Assembly (NCBI GenBank): GCA_012845835.1
Contig: JABAKD010000001.1
Coordinates: forward strand, 17,965,090-18,029,089
Direction: 5' to 3'
DNA length: 64,000 nt
From: Undaria pinnatifida
Lineage: Eukaryota; Sar; Phaeophyceae; Laminariales; Alariaceae
This document shows, piece by piece, positions 31,840 to 42,905 of this stretch. The notes below the pieces were generated by a model. It was given only the letters and a program-made list of their open reading frames with translations, did not search any database and had not been told where the DNA came from. How positions within the stretch are numbered: the first letter of the stretch is position 1; each line of letters begins with the position of its first letter. The position numbers and the translations under genes were made by a program.

Positions 31840-32400
31840 CCTCGAGGATTGATACCGTCTTGCTACTGCGTGTGGCTGCGAGGCTTAGGCGTGGCGGTAG
31901 AGTTTGGTCGCCCGTGGAGCGTTAGACATGGTCATCTACGATGCACACGTGTTTTTTGTAGGCAGCAGCTGCGTTGCGGCAATATACGATCAGGATGCTC
32001 GTGCGCGGAGGCAGGCGTTACCACGCGCCAAACTACGGCACCGTCTAGGTTTTCATAGAGGGAACTGCGCTGTCAGTGTCCTGGGAGGCCGGATTCGACG
32101 ACGAAGGAGGAGGGCGATTAAGCGTCGACGGGCGGGAAAGAGACGGACTAAACTCTCCCTGAACGAGAATTTTGTGTTCGGATCGGTACAGCAGTAGATT
32201 GCGAAGAGCCTTTGATTTTTAGACGGGGGAGCCGACTGGAATTGAGTGTCAACAAAAACACGTGCAAAGGAGCTGGGCTGAGGCGATGAGGCGGCCATGG
32301 GAGAGTGCCACATGGTCAGCAGGAGGTTGGCACACGGAGATTCACGACCGGCACGCTCGCCATCACGAGAGCAGCAATTATATTTTCTGCATTTTTTACG
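31840..32400. repeat. Unassigned block, partly repeated inverted at 37585-37760
   Basis: The minus strand from 32300 to 32130 (GGCCGCCTCATCGCC, TTGACACTCAATTCC, TCAGGGAGAGTTTA) matches 37580-37750. A 97-codon plus-strand frame ends in an Arg-rich run and is not convincing as a gene. Confidence 0.4.
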
Positions 32401-32439
32401 AGGCACTGTTAATAGGACATGTTTCTTGCATGTCGCTGG

Positions 32440-32772
32440 TTGTTGTAGTGTGTGCAGAGCTGTAGTCTATACCCGAAATAGGTAACGCAATTTTCAGGGA
32501 CGGGTGTCGTGGCTGCGGTGCAACCTGTCAGATAGTTCGGGAAGACGTGGCGATCATTAATATTTCTATAGACTAGACTATATGGTGATTATTCGTGATT
32601 ATTGGTTTGATTGCTCTTTTCTCACTGCATGCGTGCGGGTCACCCTGACGGCACCCGAGACAGCAGGCGCGTTTGTCTGTGCTCACGACTACTGTGCGGG
32701 TCGTACGGTGCAGGCAGCACTACAGACAGCAACTAACTGCTGTGCGAGTTGGTTAGCGGTGGACTCTAGGTT
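32440..32772 (-). repeat. R5 repeat, inverted copy
   Basis: TTTTCAGGGACGGGTGTCGT, GCAACCTGTCAGATAGTTCG and CGGTGCAGGCAGCACTACAG mirror 12640-12880. The SINE-t copy interrupts its end. Confidence 0.65.
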
Positions 32773-32773
32773 G

Positions 32774-33065
32774 CCCCGGTGGCGTATCAGGCTATTCTCG
32801 AGCCTGGTATAGGTCAGTTTCGTGAGTTCGAATCCCCCCGTGTGCATACTCTTATAAATTCGTGGGGACTTTTTCTTGTGCCCAAATTGACTTGCGGAAA
32901 GCGCGAGAGAGTGAGTTAGCAACACTCGATGAAAAATCGACGAGCAGTGGGATTGCTGAACCCTATGCGCGATAAAAATTGAAGGCAAGAACCTGGGGGG
33001 GAGAAGTGACGACGCCTGTGACCACGGCTTAAGCTGGAAAGTAGAAGTGTGGAAATGAAGAACAA
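32774..33065 (+). mobile_element. SINE-t, copy 2
   Basis: The plus strand reads GCCCCGGTGGCGTATCAGGC...GTGAGTTCGAATCCCCCC, then GTGGGGACTTTTTCTTGTG, AGCGCGAGAGAGTGAGTTAG and GAACCCTATGCGCGATAAA. It is inserted in an inverted R5 copy. Confidence 0.8.
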
Positions 33066-33139
33066 AGAAGAATGATTCTAATATAGTTGAATGGATAACC
33101 CGCGGCCACATGTTAGTTCAGTTTGCACCTTGAATAATT

Positions 33140-33510
33140 TGACTTGGTTGGCGGAAGGCCATCTCGCATGGCCAGGGGTTTTGTTAGTGGGTGAGCTTGC
33201 GCAAGTCCCACACTACCCGGAAAGATGACATTCCGGGTGGCTACCTCCATCGAAACTGACCCTCAGGGGACAGGCCGGGTCGACATACACACGCACCCGT
33301 GTACAACGGCAGCTTGCGCTGCCGGGGTTGTAACGAAGACCACTGATAGGGACAGCTTACGCTATACCTACAATGGGACTCGAAGGGTGCGCCAGCTAGC
33401 GTTGGGCTGCGAAAGCAACTGAGTTAAATCGACACACGACGCGTATGAAAATACGCGGAAGTGTGGTGAGCTAAAGCTTTATTTTTCCCCATCCGCCGGA
33501 GGATTAAAAA
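33140..33510 (+). mobile_element. SR structured retroposon, long copy 1
   Basis: About 370 bp rich in local inverted repeats: GGCCATCTCGCATGGCC, GTGGGTGAGCTTGCGCAAGT followed by CCCAC, CCCGGAAAGATGACATTCCG followed by GG, and GGCAGCTTGCGCTGCC. It ends with the GCGTAT-GAAA-ATACGC hairpin, ATCCGCCGGAGGAT and a poly(A) run (33507-33524). There is no ORF of note. Poly(A), 5'-truncated relatives and a conserved 3' hairpin indicate spread by reverse transcription. Confidence 0.75.
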
Positions 33511-33524
33511 AAAAAAAAAAAAAA

Positions 33525-34100
33525 CTTGGTTGGCAAGTTGTGCGTGCCCTTCTCCTCAGTAATAACATTACCTCGCCGAGTTTTGATTTCATTTATTTTT
33601 TCGGATCTTCCTCGGGAGCCCTGTATCTATTAATAGCACCTTGTCTCTATCTAGATTTTTGACAAAAACAGTTAAATAATGAGACAAATCAACAACAAGA
33701 GTCTCCCCGTTCCCACAACTAACCAACTCGCGGCTGCTGACTACAGAGCGGTTGCTGCCTGGAGGGCTGCCTGCACCGTACGAACCGCACGGTTGTCGTG
33801 AGCCCAGACGAACACGCCTGCAGTCTGGAGTGACGACCCCCGGGCATGCAGTGACCAAAGAGCAATCGAACCAACGACCACAACATGCGAACATCAACGA
33901 TCGCCACGTCCTCCCGAACTATCTGACAGGTTGCGGTGCAACTACGGCGCCCATCCTTGAAAATTGCGGGAGGCCGCTCCCTATGTATCCTCCTGATCTC
34001 ATCCAAAAGGTCCCGGCACTCACTTTGTGTGGTTTGACTGGAAAACGGGAATATCTTGGCCGGCTGAAAGCGTTCTGGGGCGGTTACAAGTAGTGATGAG
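33525..34100 (+). repeat. R5 repeat, copy
   Basis: Close to 12440-12945, extending further to ACTGGAAAACGGGAATATCT, which also occurs at 13170. Confidence 0.7.
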
Positions 34101-34690
34101 AGGGGGCAGGGTATAGTCTGGAGGAGAGAGTGCGCGCGGACGGAGCGTGGGGGAGAAACGGGCACGAACAACATCATCATCTTATATTTCCAATCTCCGC
34201 CAACACATTCGATTTTACTCCGTTGTATGAATGAATATAGGTACAATTTCATTAGTACACGTATAACTTGATGAATATACGTATACTTCGAAACTTGATG
34301 TATTTTCCTGTAACTTGATGCCATACGTATGCTTTATGATCTCCTATTCCCAAAACGGCCCTAAAGAATTTTTATGAGAACCTTGTTTATGGCAGACCCT
34401 TATGACAAAAGAAATGTCGGATGAAAAGTAGTGCCATTTTTCAATTCGGATAGTGACAGGAAAAATCGCTCGGCGCGACTGGAATCCTCAATAGAGCCGG
34501 TACCGGCACAATTGACAACCACCGTTCAACAAAAATACTTGTTGCCGTCCCTGCCGTCCCTTGAAAAATTTAGCGATGCCGGTTTAGGTATCTGCAACTA
34601 CAAAAGAATCGAAAACGCCCCACCCAATCCTGTCCCCAGCTAGGTTTGACGTAGATGAAAGACGTGCTAGCACACACGCGTGCTTCGACA
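34101..34690. other. Unassigned
   Basis: An internal motif ACTTGATG recurs at 34267-34325. No gene was recognised. Confidence 0.35.
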
Positions 34691-34693
34691 GCG

Positions 34694-34821
<128 letters not shown>

Positions 34822-35035
34822 ATTAACTCGCATAATCAAGTCCGTGGTCACACGACACGCTTCAGTCACTCTGGACCTGAGGAATACCTCACCCAGGGCA
34901 ATTACACAAGCTACCCAATTTGCAAAGGTAGTACACGCGTAGTCTATATCCTAGCAGACACAATCCATGCCTTCGCCAGAGAAATATAAAAGTGAGATCT
35001 GGAGTCATCTACTGCCGATGACGGGGCCCACACAC
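34822..35035 (+). repeat. R4 repeat, copy
   Basis: CACATTAACTCGCATAATCA, GTCACTCTGGACCTGAGGAA, AAGTGAGATCTGGAGTCAT. It follows the GTT array, as in other R4 copies. Confidence 0.7.
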
Positions 35036-35064
35036 ACATGCAGTCAATCAATATCGCTGTTGGG

Positions 35065-35334
35065 GACCAAGGCTACGGTAGGGGGGGTACCCCCATTTTC
35101 ACTGGTGTGTTTGAGCCACTCGCACGAGTAGCTCTGTACCCTACGGATGGAGATGGTTTAGGCACTTGGTTTGGCGCAGCTTAGATCACCTTTGCATTGC
35201 GGATTGATTTCGTCAATGTAAAACATAATGAAAACGTAAGATTGCATAGGAACAAAGGGGTCACTCGCGCGAGTGACCCCTAGCCACTGAAATAAAAGGC
35301 CCAAAAGGGGACCCCCCTACCGTAGCCTGGGTCG
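35065..35334 (-). mobile_element. MITE1, copy e
   Basis: GACCAAGGCTACGGTAGGGG to CCCCCCTACCGTAGCCTGGG, in reverse orientation to copy a. The palindrome GTCACTCGCGCGAGTGAC is perfect here. Confidence 0.85.
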
Positions 35335-35573
35335 GGTACGTAAATTTCTGGGATTACACAGACGGGCGGGTTGGCAATATCTTTTTTACAACACCCAGGC
35401 CACATGTGGGGTGCGTTCATCGGCGGTTGCACCCCTTCGGTCTGCCCTAAGTCGGTCTCACGGTGAGAGAGAGCGAGCAGCCCATTTCACGCTCCAAAAA
35501 CATTTTCCAGGTATAAATCGAAGGGTTTTGCCCCGATATCGGGAGTGCGGCGCTAAGAACAATCACTCCAGGT

Positions 35574-35636
35574 AGGGCGGGGGTTAAGACAACGTACTAG
35601 GACAACGTACTACACCTTAACTACCCCCGCCCCCCG
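35574..35636. other. GC-rich inverted repeat
   Basis: AGGGCGGGGGTTAAG pairs with CTTAACTACCCCCGCCC around a loop holding two copies of ACAACGTACTA. Role unknown; no gene is nearby to suggest a terminator. Confidence 0.6.
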
Positions 35637-35869
35637 GCAGGGGGCCGAAAAAAATATTTTTTCGACCCCACTTTTTTGTTTTTGCTCGTTTAGATGACTC
35701 TTATTTTTTTTTTATAGTGTGACTACCGTTCCGAAGAGGCATAGACTACCCTCACATCAAGGCGAATAATGTAACATCACATCACATCACATTGCATCCC
35801 TCATGTGTGGGATATGCTAGTCGATTTTTTTCTAGGATGGCAAATACAGTATACTGTAGGGGGGTCTAT

Positions 35870-36165
35870 ATAAGGCACGGGTGTTCGATCGCCCTTTCTT
35901 TCTCGAAAGACCGCCCTATTTGAGTTAGGGCGGTTGAGCGCCCTATTGGGCTTTGGTGATATCCCTGTAGTCTAAGGCGCGGTAACCGCCCTATTGAGTA
36001 CATACAGCGCTTTTCGGTACGGCACAGAGTGCCTCTGACCCAGAAGATGGCCCGGAGGGCCTCACGAAGAGGGATATCATCCGTGTGCTCGGAGAAGGAA
36101 GGTACAGAGTTGCAGCAGTACCAATTGCTGAACGGGACAACAGCACCGCAGGAGCACACGGGTGC
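35870..36165. other. Unassigned, with ACCGCCCTA inverted repeats
   Basis: ACCGCCCTATTTGAGTTAGG followed by GCGGT forms a hairpin (35909-35933). ACCGCCCTATTGAG recurs at 35986. A 97-codon minus-strand frame here is not recognised. Confidence 0.4.
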
Positions 36166-36168
36166 ACG

Positions 36169-36418
36169 ACGCGTGCTACGATAGAGGTATCACTTTTCGT
36201 CTCTACTGGTTTCTGAATGACAGGGCTCCTTTTTACACACTAAATCGGCCGGAATTTGTCATATTGTTTCGCCTGATTCTCGTCGTGTACCTAGGCGATG
36301 GGATTTTTCATATGGTGTAGCAGGTTTATTTTTCTCCAAATCAGTTTTTGGGAGAGGTATTAAGCTCCCAACTTGAGGAGTAGTACTAGAAAAAAAGTGA
36401 TGGTGAACCTCTATCGTG
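36169..36418 (+). mobile_element. MITE2, well-kept copy
   Basis: GACGCGTGCTACGATAGAGG, TTTCTGAATGACAGGGCTCC, GATTCTCGTCGTGTACCTAG, CCAAATCAGTTTTTGGGAGA and ACCTCTATCGTGG. SINE-t copy 3 begins at its right end. Confidence 0.75.
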
Positions 36419-36622
36419 GGGACTTTTTCTTGTGCACAAATTGACTTGCGGAAAGCGCGAGAGAGTGAGTTAGCAACACCCGATGAAAAATCGACAAGCA
36501 GTGGGATTGTTGAACCCTATGCGCGATAAACATTGAAGGCAAGAACCAGGGGGGAGAAGGGACGACACCTGTGACCACGGCTTCTTCAGAAGCTGGAAAG
36601 TAGAAAGATGTGTGAAAAAAAA
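36416..36622 (+). mobile_element. SINE-t, 5'-truncated copy 3
   Basis: It starts at GTGGGGACTTTTTCTTGTG, without the tRNA-like head, and ends in GTGTGAAAAAAAAACAAAAAG. The truncation point coincides with the end of a MITE2 copy. 5' truncation is typical of target-primed insertion. Confidence 0.72.
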
Positions 36623-36629
36623 ACAAAAA

Positions 36630-37470
36630 GTTGGTTTGTTGTGGGAACGGAGGGACTCTTGTGTTGTTTTCTCAGTGAAAAGTATCTAGAGTCCGTGGTC
36701 ACACAAAGAAAGATGCTGGAGACCTAAGACGACGCGAAAACCCGAATTCAATAAGAATTCGACCTCCAAATATTTAATGCCATTGACCTTTTTAACACCG
36801 CACTCCCGACATGGGGCCAAAACATTTATAGTTATACTAAGATTTATTTTTGTTGGATATGTGTCAATACGCTTTCCCACCTTGTTGTTGTTGTTCTAAC
36901 ATTAACTCTCGTCAAAAATCTAGAGTCTGTGGTCACACAAAGGTGCTGGAGCCCTAGGAAGATCCGAAAAACCAAATGAAATCAAATTCGTACGGGAAAT
37001 GCTACGATTTCCCGCCTAAAACGCACGATACGAAGAAGATCGCACAAGTGAAAAAAGGTCCAGTGTGCAAACTGAACTCACATGGCCGCGGATATCCACT
37101 CAACTACAGCATAGAGTTCCCCCGTTCCCACAACTAACCAACTCGCGGCTACAAACTACAGCGGTTGGGCTGCCTGCATCGTACGAACCGCACGGTAATC
37201 GTGAGCATAGACGAACGCGCCTGCTGTCTGGAGTGCTGTCAGAGTGACGACCCGCGGACATGCATAAAACAAGAGCAATCGAGCCAAAAACCACAATACA
37301 GATATCAATGCTCGCCCCGCCTTCCCGAGTTACTTGACAGGTTGCAGCACAGCTATTACGCCCGTGTCTGAAAATTTAAAATTGCGGCGGGTCGTTCCCC
37401 ATGAAGGGTATACAACTCTTCTACCAACTCTACAAAAATCAGTGACGTAAGTAACATGTTGTACTACTGC
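36630..37470 (-). repeat. R5 composite, inverted then forward
   Basis: AAAATCTAGAGTCTGTGGTC and the like (36680-37100, inverse of 24600-24790) adjoin a forward R5 segment (37110-37470) related to 12590-12940. Confidence 0.6.
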
Positions 37471-37844
37471 CTCGTTAAAAAAAACTGAAAAAAAGACGAT
37501 CGCTGCTCTCGTGATGATGGTGTGCGTGCGGGTCATGGGTCTCTGTGTGTCATCCTCCTGCTGTGCTTCTTTCTCCATGGCCGCCTCATCGCCTTAGCTC
37601 ACTCGGCCCGCTCCTTTGCACTTGCTCCCGTTGACACTCAATTCCAATCGGTTCCTCTTCTCCCCCGTCCCAAAAAAACAAAATGCTCCACGCAGCTTGC
37701 GGTGCTGATCTGAAAAAACAAAATCTTGTTCAGGGAGAGTTCAATCCGTCTATAACACCACGAGACAAAGAAGGCCCACCTAATTGCCAAGTAAACCAAT
37801 GTGTGCGATCTGAACTAACATGGCCGCAGGTGGTGTCCACTCAA

Positions 37845-38548
37845 CTGCAGCATTGTTGCTGTTGTTGTTCTCACATTGACTCGCGTAGTCAAGTCCGTCG
37901 TCACATGACGAACTCCAGTCATTCTGGAACTGAGGAATACCCCAAGGGAAAAAAACGCAAACAAACAAACCAAAGGTGGTACACGCGTAATTCACAGCTG
38001 CCGCAATTCGCGCCTCCACCAGAAACACATAAAAAGTGAAATCGGGAGTCGGCCTACGATGTGCCAGTCGATACTGGTGCATACGTCACACTACCCGCGC
38101 CTGGAAAACCCGACTACACCGCTTGCCACCCAAGAAATACTACCATGTATGTATTGCACGTAGTACCTATCACTGCGTACACGCATGACAGACGCACGTC
38201 AATTGGAACAAAGAAACGGAGAAAAGAATAGAAGATAAAGCAAAAAAAAAGACAAAGACAAAGAAGATAAAGAAGCAAAAAAAGAGAAAGGAGAAAATAG
38301 AAAAGACAAGACAAGAAAAAAAAGCAAGGAAAGCAAAAGACAAATAAAATGTCATACTAGCAGACCATTGGAACTGACTGAAGACGGCATTATGCTCATA
38401 GAGGATATCAAGTGCATCCTCAAAAACACTGAGGAGAGAACGCAACATGGAGAAGAAATCAGGACGGTCTAACGCTAATTTGTGACGGCTATTGGGAGGC
38501 CCACAACTTTCAAGACGATGATGGCCACACCCAGACTTCAGCCTGTCG
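37845..38548 (+). repeat. R4 repeat, long copy leading to pyrimidine tract 1
   Basis: TTGTTGCTGTTGTTGTTCTC, R4 body (37870-38140), an A/G-rich stretch (38215-38345) and then the tail AGCAGACCATTGGAACTGAC to CGGGCATGACGCCCACC. Confidence 0.8.
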
Positions 38549-39918
38549 GGCATGACGCCCACCCTCCCCCCCCCTTCCCCCATCCGGCCCCCCCCTCTCC
38601 CCCCACCCCCCCTCCCCCCTCCACCACTCGCCCCCTCCTCCCTCCCCCCCTCCCCCCTACCCCCTACCCCCCTCCCAACTCCTCCCCTCACAACTCCCCA
38701 CCTCCCCACTTCTCCTCTCACCCCTACCCCCGTCCCCCTCCCCCCTTCCCCCTCCCCGCCTCCCCCCCTCCTCCCACCCCCCCTCCCCCCTCCCCCCCTC
38801 CCACCTCCTCCCCTCACAACTCCCCACCTCCCCCCTTCCCCCCTCACCTCTCCCTCTCTTCCCCCTTTCCCCCTCCCCCCTTCCCCACCCCCCCCTCCCC
38901 CACTCCCCCCTGTCTTCTTGCCCCCTACCGCCCTCCACCCTTCTCCCTCCCCCCTTTCCCCCTCCCCCCCACCACCCTCTCCCCCACCCCCCCCTCCCCA
39001 TCCGCCCCCCTCCCCCCCGCCCCATCCCCCCTTCCCCTCTCCCCCCCCCCCCTCCCCCCCTCCCCCCTCCCCCTTTCCCCCCTCCCCCCTTCCCCCCTCC
39101 ACCTCCCCATCTCCCCCCACTCCCCCTCCCCACACCCCCTCTCCCGCCCTACCCCCTCCCCCCTCCCCACCTCCGCCTTCCTCCTTCCCCCCCCCCGCCC
39201 CCTCCCCACTCCCCCCCTCCCCCCTCCCGACCCCCCACCTCCCCTCCTCCCCCCTCCCACCCTCCCCCCTCCCCCCCTCTCCTCTTCCCCCGTCCCCCGT
39301 CCCCCCTTCACCCCCTCCCCCATACCCTCCTCCCCCGTCCCCCCCTCCCCCTTCCCCCCCTCCCCCCTCTCCCCCACCCCGCCTTCTCCCTCCACCCTTC
39401 CCCCCTTCTCCCCTCACCCCTCCCCGCCTCCCCCCTTCCTCCCTCCCCCTTCATCCCCTCCCCCCCTCCCTCCTCCCCCCTTCCCCTCTCCCCCCTCCCC
39501 CCCTCTCTCCTCTCCCCCTCCCCCCTCCCCTTTCCCCCTCCCCCCCCCTCCCCCCTTCCCCTCTCCCCCCTCCGCTTTTCCCCCCCCTCTCCTCTTCCCC
39601 CGTCCCCCCTCCCCCCTACGCCCCTCCCCCCTCCCCCCCCTCCCCCTTCCCCCCCTCCCCCTTCCCCCCCTCCCTCGTCTCTCCCACCCCGCCTTCCCCC
39701 TCCCACCTCGCCCCTTCCCCCTCCCCCCCTCCCCCCCTCCCCCTCTCCTCCCCTGCCCCTCTCCTCCATCCCCCCCTCCCCCCTCTGCGCCTCCCACCTC
39801 CCCTCCTCCCCCCCTCCCCCCCTCACCCTTCACCCCCTTACCCCTCCCCTCCCTTCCCTTTTCCTCCCTCCCCCCTCTCCCCTCCTCGCCTCCCCCCTTT
39901 CCTCCTCCCCTTTCCCCC
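38549..39918. repeat. Homopyrimidine tract 1 (about 1.37 kb)
   Basis: The plus strand is almost only C and T, in irregular words such as CCCCCCTCCCCCCTTCCCCC. A and G occur mainly as isolated bases. All reading frames are open or nearly so, which produces false Pro/Ser-rich or Gly/Arg-rich proteins up to about 480 codons. Confidence 0.97.
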
Positions 39919-40290
39919 CGTGAGTGTTGACCCGAAATTTCGTCGAACTCACGGCTGACGTCCTTACAATATTTTTTTCAATACCAACACCAACCATTAT
40001 CGTGGAAAAAAACCGAATATGTATGTATGTATATATATGTGTGTTTTTTAACTAAAGAATATGTCCCCTCCCATTAAGAAAAAACTCACCCACATACTTA
40101 GAAGTAATATATTACGAGTACCAACAACGCAGCAGCTTGCAAATATGAGTGTTGACCCGAAATTCGTCGAACTCACGGCTGACGTCCTTGAAATATCTTT
40201 TTTTAGATAACGGCATCACGACGATTTTGGGTTAACGAATCTCGTCATCATTCACAAACATTTTCACCGAAAACGTTCCTTTTCATATCA
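39919..40290. repeat. Direct repeat after pyrimidine tract 1
   Basis: GTGTTGACCCGAAATT(T)CGTCGAACTCACGG occurs at about 39922 and 40147 in the same orientation, followed by GCTGACGTCCTT. GTGAGT...ACTCAC can pair. Confidence 0.6.
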
Positions 40291-40296
40291 TAAAGT

Positions 40297-40420
40297 GAAA
40301 ATACACTCTACCAGCTGTGAGATCTAATATTTGGTCCAAACTCATCTTTGCAAGCTGTGTGTGATACTTCGATCGCGCGTATTACGGGTTGTGTGTCCTC
40401 ATTAAGGATATAGGTCGGCA
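40297..40420 (+). repeat. R3 repeat, truncated copy 7
   Basis: GAAAATACACTCTACCAGCT to TTAAGGATATAGGTCGG, then abrupt loss. Confidence 0.7.
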
Positions 40421-40514
40421 TACTACTAGAACGCGCGTCTTCTGCGGTATTAGTTGTTCAATGGGGTACATTTTCGTTTTAGCCTCAAAGTCGGTATGGA
40501 CCTCGCCACAACAA

Positions 40515-40775
40515 GTGGACGCGTGCTACGCTAGAGGTGCTCTCTTTCGGTTCTGAGGTTGTAGACACGATACAAACTCTATCTACCTCACCCAAAAACT
40601 GATTTTGGGAAAACACAAAGAGTGCAAAAACCAATGAAAAATCCCATGGCCTCGGTACACAAGAAATATTATTATGCAAAACTATACATTGAAGTTCCGA
40701 CGATTTTGGATCATGGAGCCCCGTTCTTTCGAGAAAACGTCGTCATTCGAAAAACGTTTCGGCCAAGACGTGCTA
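40515..40775 (-). mobile_element. MITE2 copy
   Basis: GACGCGTGCTACGCTAGAGG, CACCCAAAAACTGATTTTGG, AATCCCATGGCCTCGGTACA and AAGACGTGCTAC. Confidence 0.65.
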
Positions 40776-41318
40776 CTAATAATGCAACTCTATGGTGTGG
40801 TATGATAGCTTGGCGACGCTTGTTACCATAGATAGGCGTAGACTAGTGAGCACCAGTCTACTCTTTTGATTTTGGGATTCCTTAATTAACCCAATATCGC
40901 TGCATGCAGACGGTATCCTATCCTATAGACTATGTTTCGACTTTTTTTCTTGCGTGTTGTACGTAGGCCATGATATTGTTGGTCTGGTTGTTCTTTTGTT
41001 TTTTCTCAAAACCGGCTTTTTACAGACGACGTATGCAGGAAAGGTGGCTCGGAAAAAATTGATGCGCATCTCTCGCGCAGCACGTGTGTGTTGCTCGCAG
41101 GTGTAGCTACAGAAAATGCATGTGCCCCCTTGCCAGACCATGACTACGGGTATGGAGTAATCCTATTTTCATTCCTGGGTTTGAACCACTCAAACAACTA
41201 CTTTCTACCTCACGAACAAAACTAGTTCAGGCGATTTCTTCGGCGCAGGGTAGAGTGATTCTACGATAGCCCCCAAAACCAGCGGTTTTCTGCAACGAAC
41301 GTTCCATGGCTGATCAAC

Positions 41319-41500
41319 ATGAGGAAGGGTTCTGTTGAACGAAAAGTCTCCATATATTTTCTTGTTTGCAAAGGACTATCGAACGATGGCGTCGGGGTGG
41401 CAAGGGGCACCGTATTTCAGGAAGCACGGCCGGGAGCTGGTTTTACAACCGGCGATTTCGTTAAGGAAAAGTTGGGGGGTGTCGATTGCATGCTTGGATA
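41319..41500 (+). other. 'GVGVA...AGFK' peptide module, copy 3
   Basis: The plus strand reads CKGLSNDGVGVARGTVFQEA and then RPGAGFTTGDFVKEKLGG. It follows a MITE1 half element (41130-41270). Confidence 0.4.
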
Positions 41501-41559
41501 TGATATAGATATGATGACGGTAAAATATAGTAGGAGTTCCCAGTGACAGGTTGGCTACA

Positions 41560-42905
41560 TCATAGCGGTATATCGGGATGGTGGAATTATTTTGGCTTTC
41601 GCCGTCACTCCTCGTTGTTCTTCTTTTACCGAGTGAGTCTTCTTCTCTCCGCTATTTGCCTTGGCTAGGAGCAACGTAATATATATATACATACGTACTT
41701 TACTTGTGTTCATACCGGTGACTCCACTTCCCCACTACTGTCAGCTCAACGGGTAAGCCCTCTACGCTAAGCAGGGATCAACAAACACGATCATTATCGC
41801 GTACCGTACGCGGTACTGTCCCTGTTCGAGTCTAAGAGTGTTGAGTGACGTGGGCTGTTCTGCGGAAGAGAGCTAGCTCGAGATATCACAAAAACATCCC
41901 TTCCTGTGAAAGGGAGCGAGCTGGGTGCCGTATTTGAGCCATGCCTGAGGGAAAGGTAAATTTGGGCGTTTGTTCGTTGTGGACCGGGACGTGATAGCAT
42001 TGGCAGAGAGAGCGGGGAGCTCGCAAAGGGCCAAGACGCGGGAGCTGGAAGAGCTGCTCGCAGTACGGGACCAACTCAAGAAATCGAGGGTGGTTTCCGT
42101 TATGGTTTCCGGACCATAGGCCAGATTTCGGCAGGATGGCACGAGTTCTATCGAATCGAAGGTCGCATTGAGCAAAGCGAACTCATCATTCGCGAGTGCT
42201 AGCAAATTCTCCTCGAGCTCTTCGGAATCTCTCTGCGACTGGAGTAAATGCGAGACATTTGTCAGCCGCCTCAGGTACCAGAGAGGGGAGCGGGCGTGGC
42301 CAGATGTGAGTCACAGCTCGTAATCCCAGTACTTGAGACTGGGAGTGAGAGCACTGCACAGCAGCAGCCACGGCAGCAGCAGCAGCAGCAGTTCAAAACA
42401 TTGGAAAATGGGATGGTGGTTGTGGCTTGCAGAGATGAGGTGGAATTGAAGGCGTGGAGGGAAGATCAGGAGGAGCTTTTGTAGCTGCCACCGAAGCTGC
42501 AGCAGCAGCTTCGATCTCCAGCAGCACCACCCCCTGTTTGGACGTCACAGCTCGTGATCCCACTGCTTGAGGCTTGGAGCGAAAGCACTGCACAGCAGCA
42601 GCCGCAGGGGCAGCAGAAGCAGTTTGAGACGGGGGAGAAGGAATGGCTCGAAGATTGGGTTGTGAAACTAAACTACGAGCAGTATCTGTCGTGCTCCGTG
42701 GGAGCGCCGGCTGCTGAGCCCGTTGATGTGTGGGCCCGGGTTGGGGTCGGCACAAGGTGGCTGGTTGCGATGGATAACGCTGAGTGTGGGAGGCACGGAC
42801 ATCCAGGTGGAGAATCCTTCCCCATGTCATGAGCAATTGTTTCTGTCTGGGCTTGGTCTTGATTCTAGAGTAATGCAGCAGGTAGTGGATTTTTGTAGTG
42901 TAAAA
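41560..42905 (+). repeat. Gln/Ala-rich element, long fragment with internal duplication
   Basis: 41990-42115 encodes a coiled-coil-like RAKTRELEELLAVRDQLKKS. GTCACAGCTCGTAATCCCAG and CAGCAGCAG recur at 42307-42400 and 42545-42620. 42650-42790 matches 13130-13330 inverted. Probably remains of a transposable-element ORF; the family is not recognised. Confidence 0.45.

Noticed and set aside
31904-32406. Overlapping 97-codon and 117-codon frames as host genes
   Set aside because: The Arg-rich run and its antisense do not resemble a protein. Part of the region is a repeat shared with 37.6 kb, and no splice signals give a sensible product.
33140-33180. A hepatitis-delta-like or hammerhead self-cleaving ribozyme at the 5' end of SR
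   Set aside because: I could not find the hammerhead core (CTGATGA with GAAA) or a convincing double pseudoknot by eye. It remains only a structural suspicion.
38482-39958. Open frames of 400 to 480 codons, Pro/Ser-rich on one strand and Gly/Arg/Glu-rich on the other
   Set aside because: They come only from the near-absence of A and G in the C/T tract, which removes stop codons in every frame. No start context, domain or splice pattern supports them.
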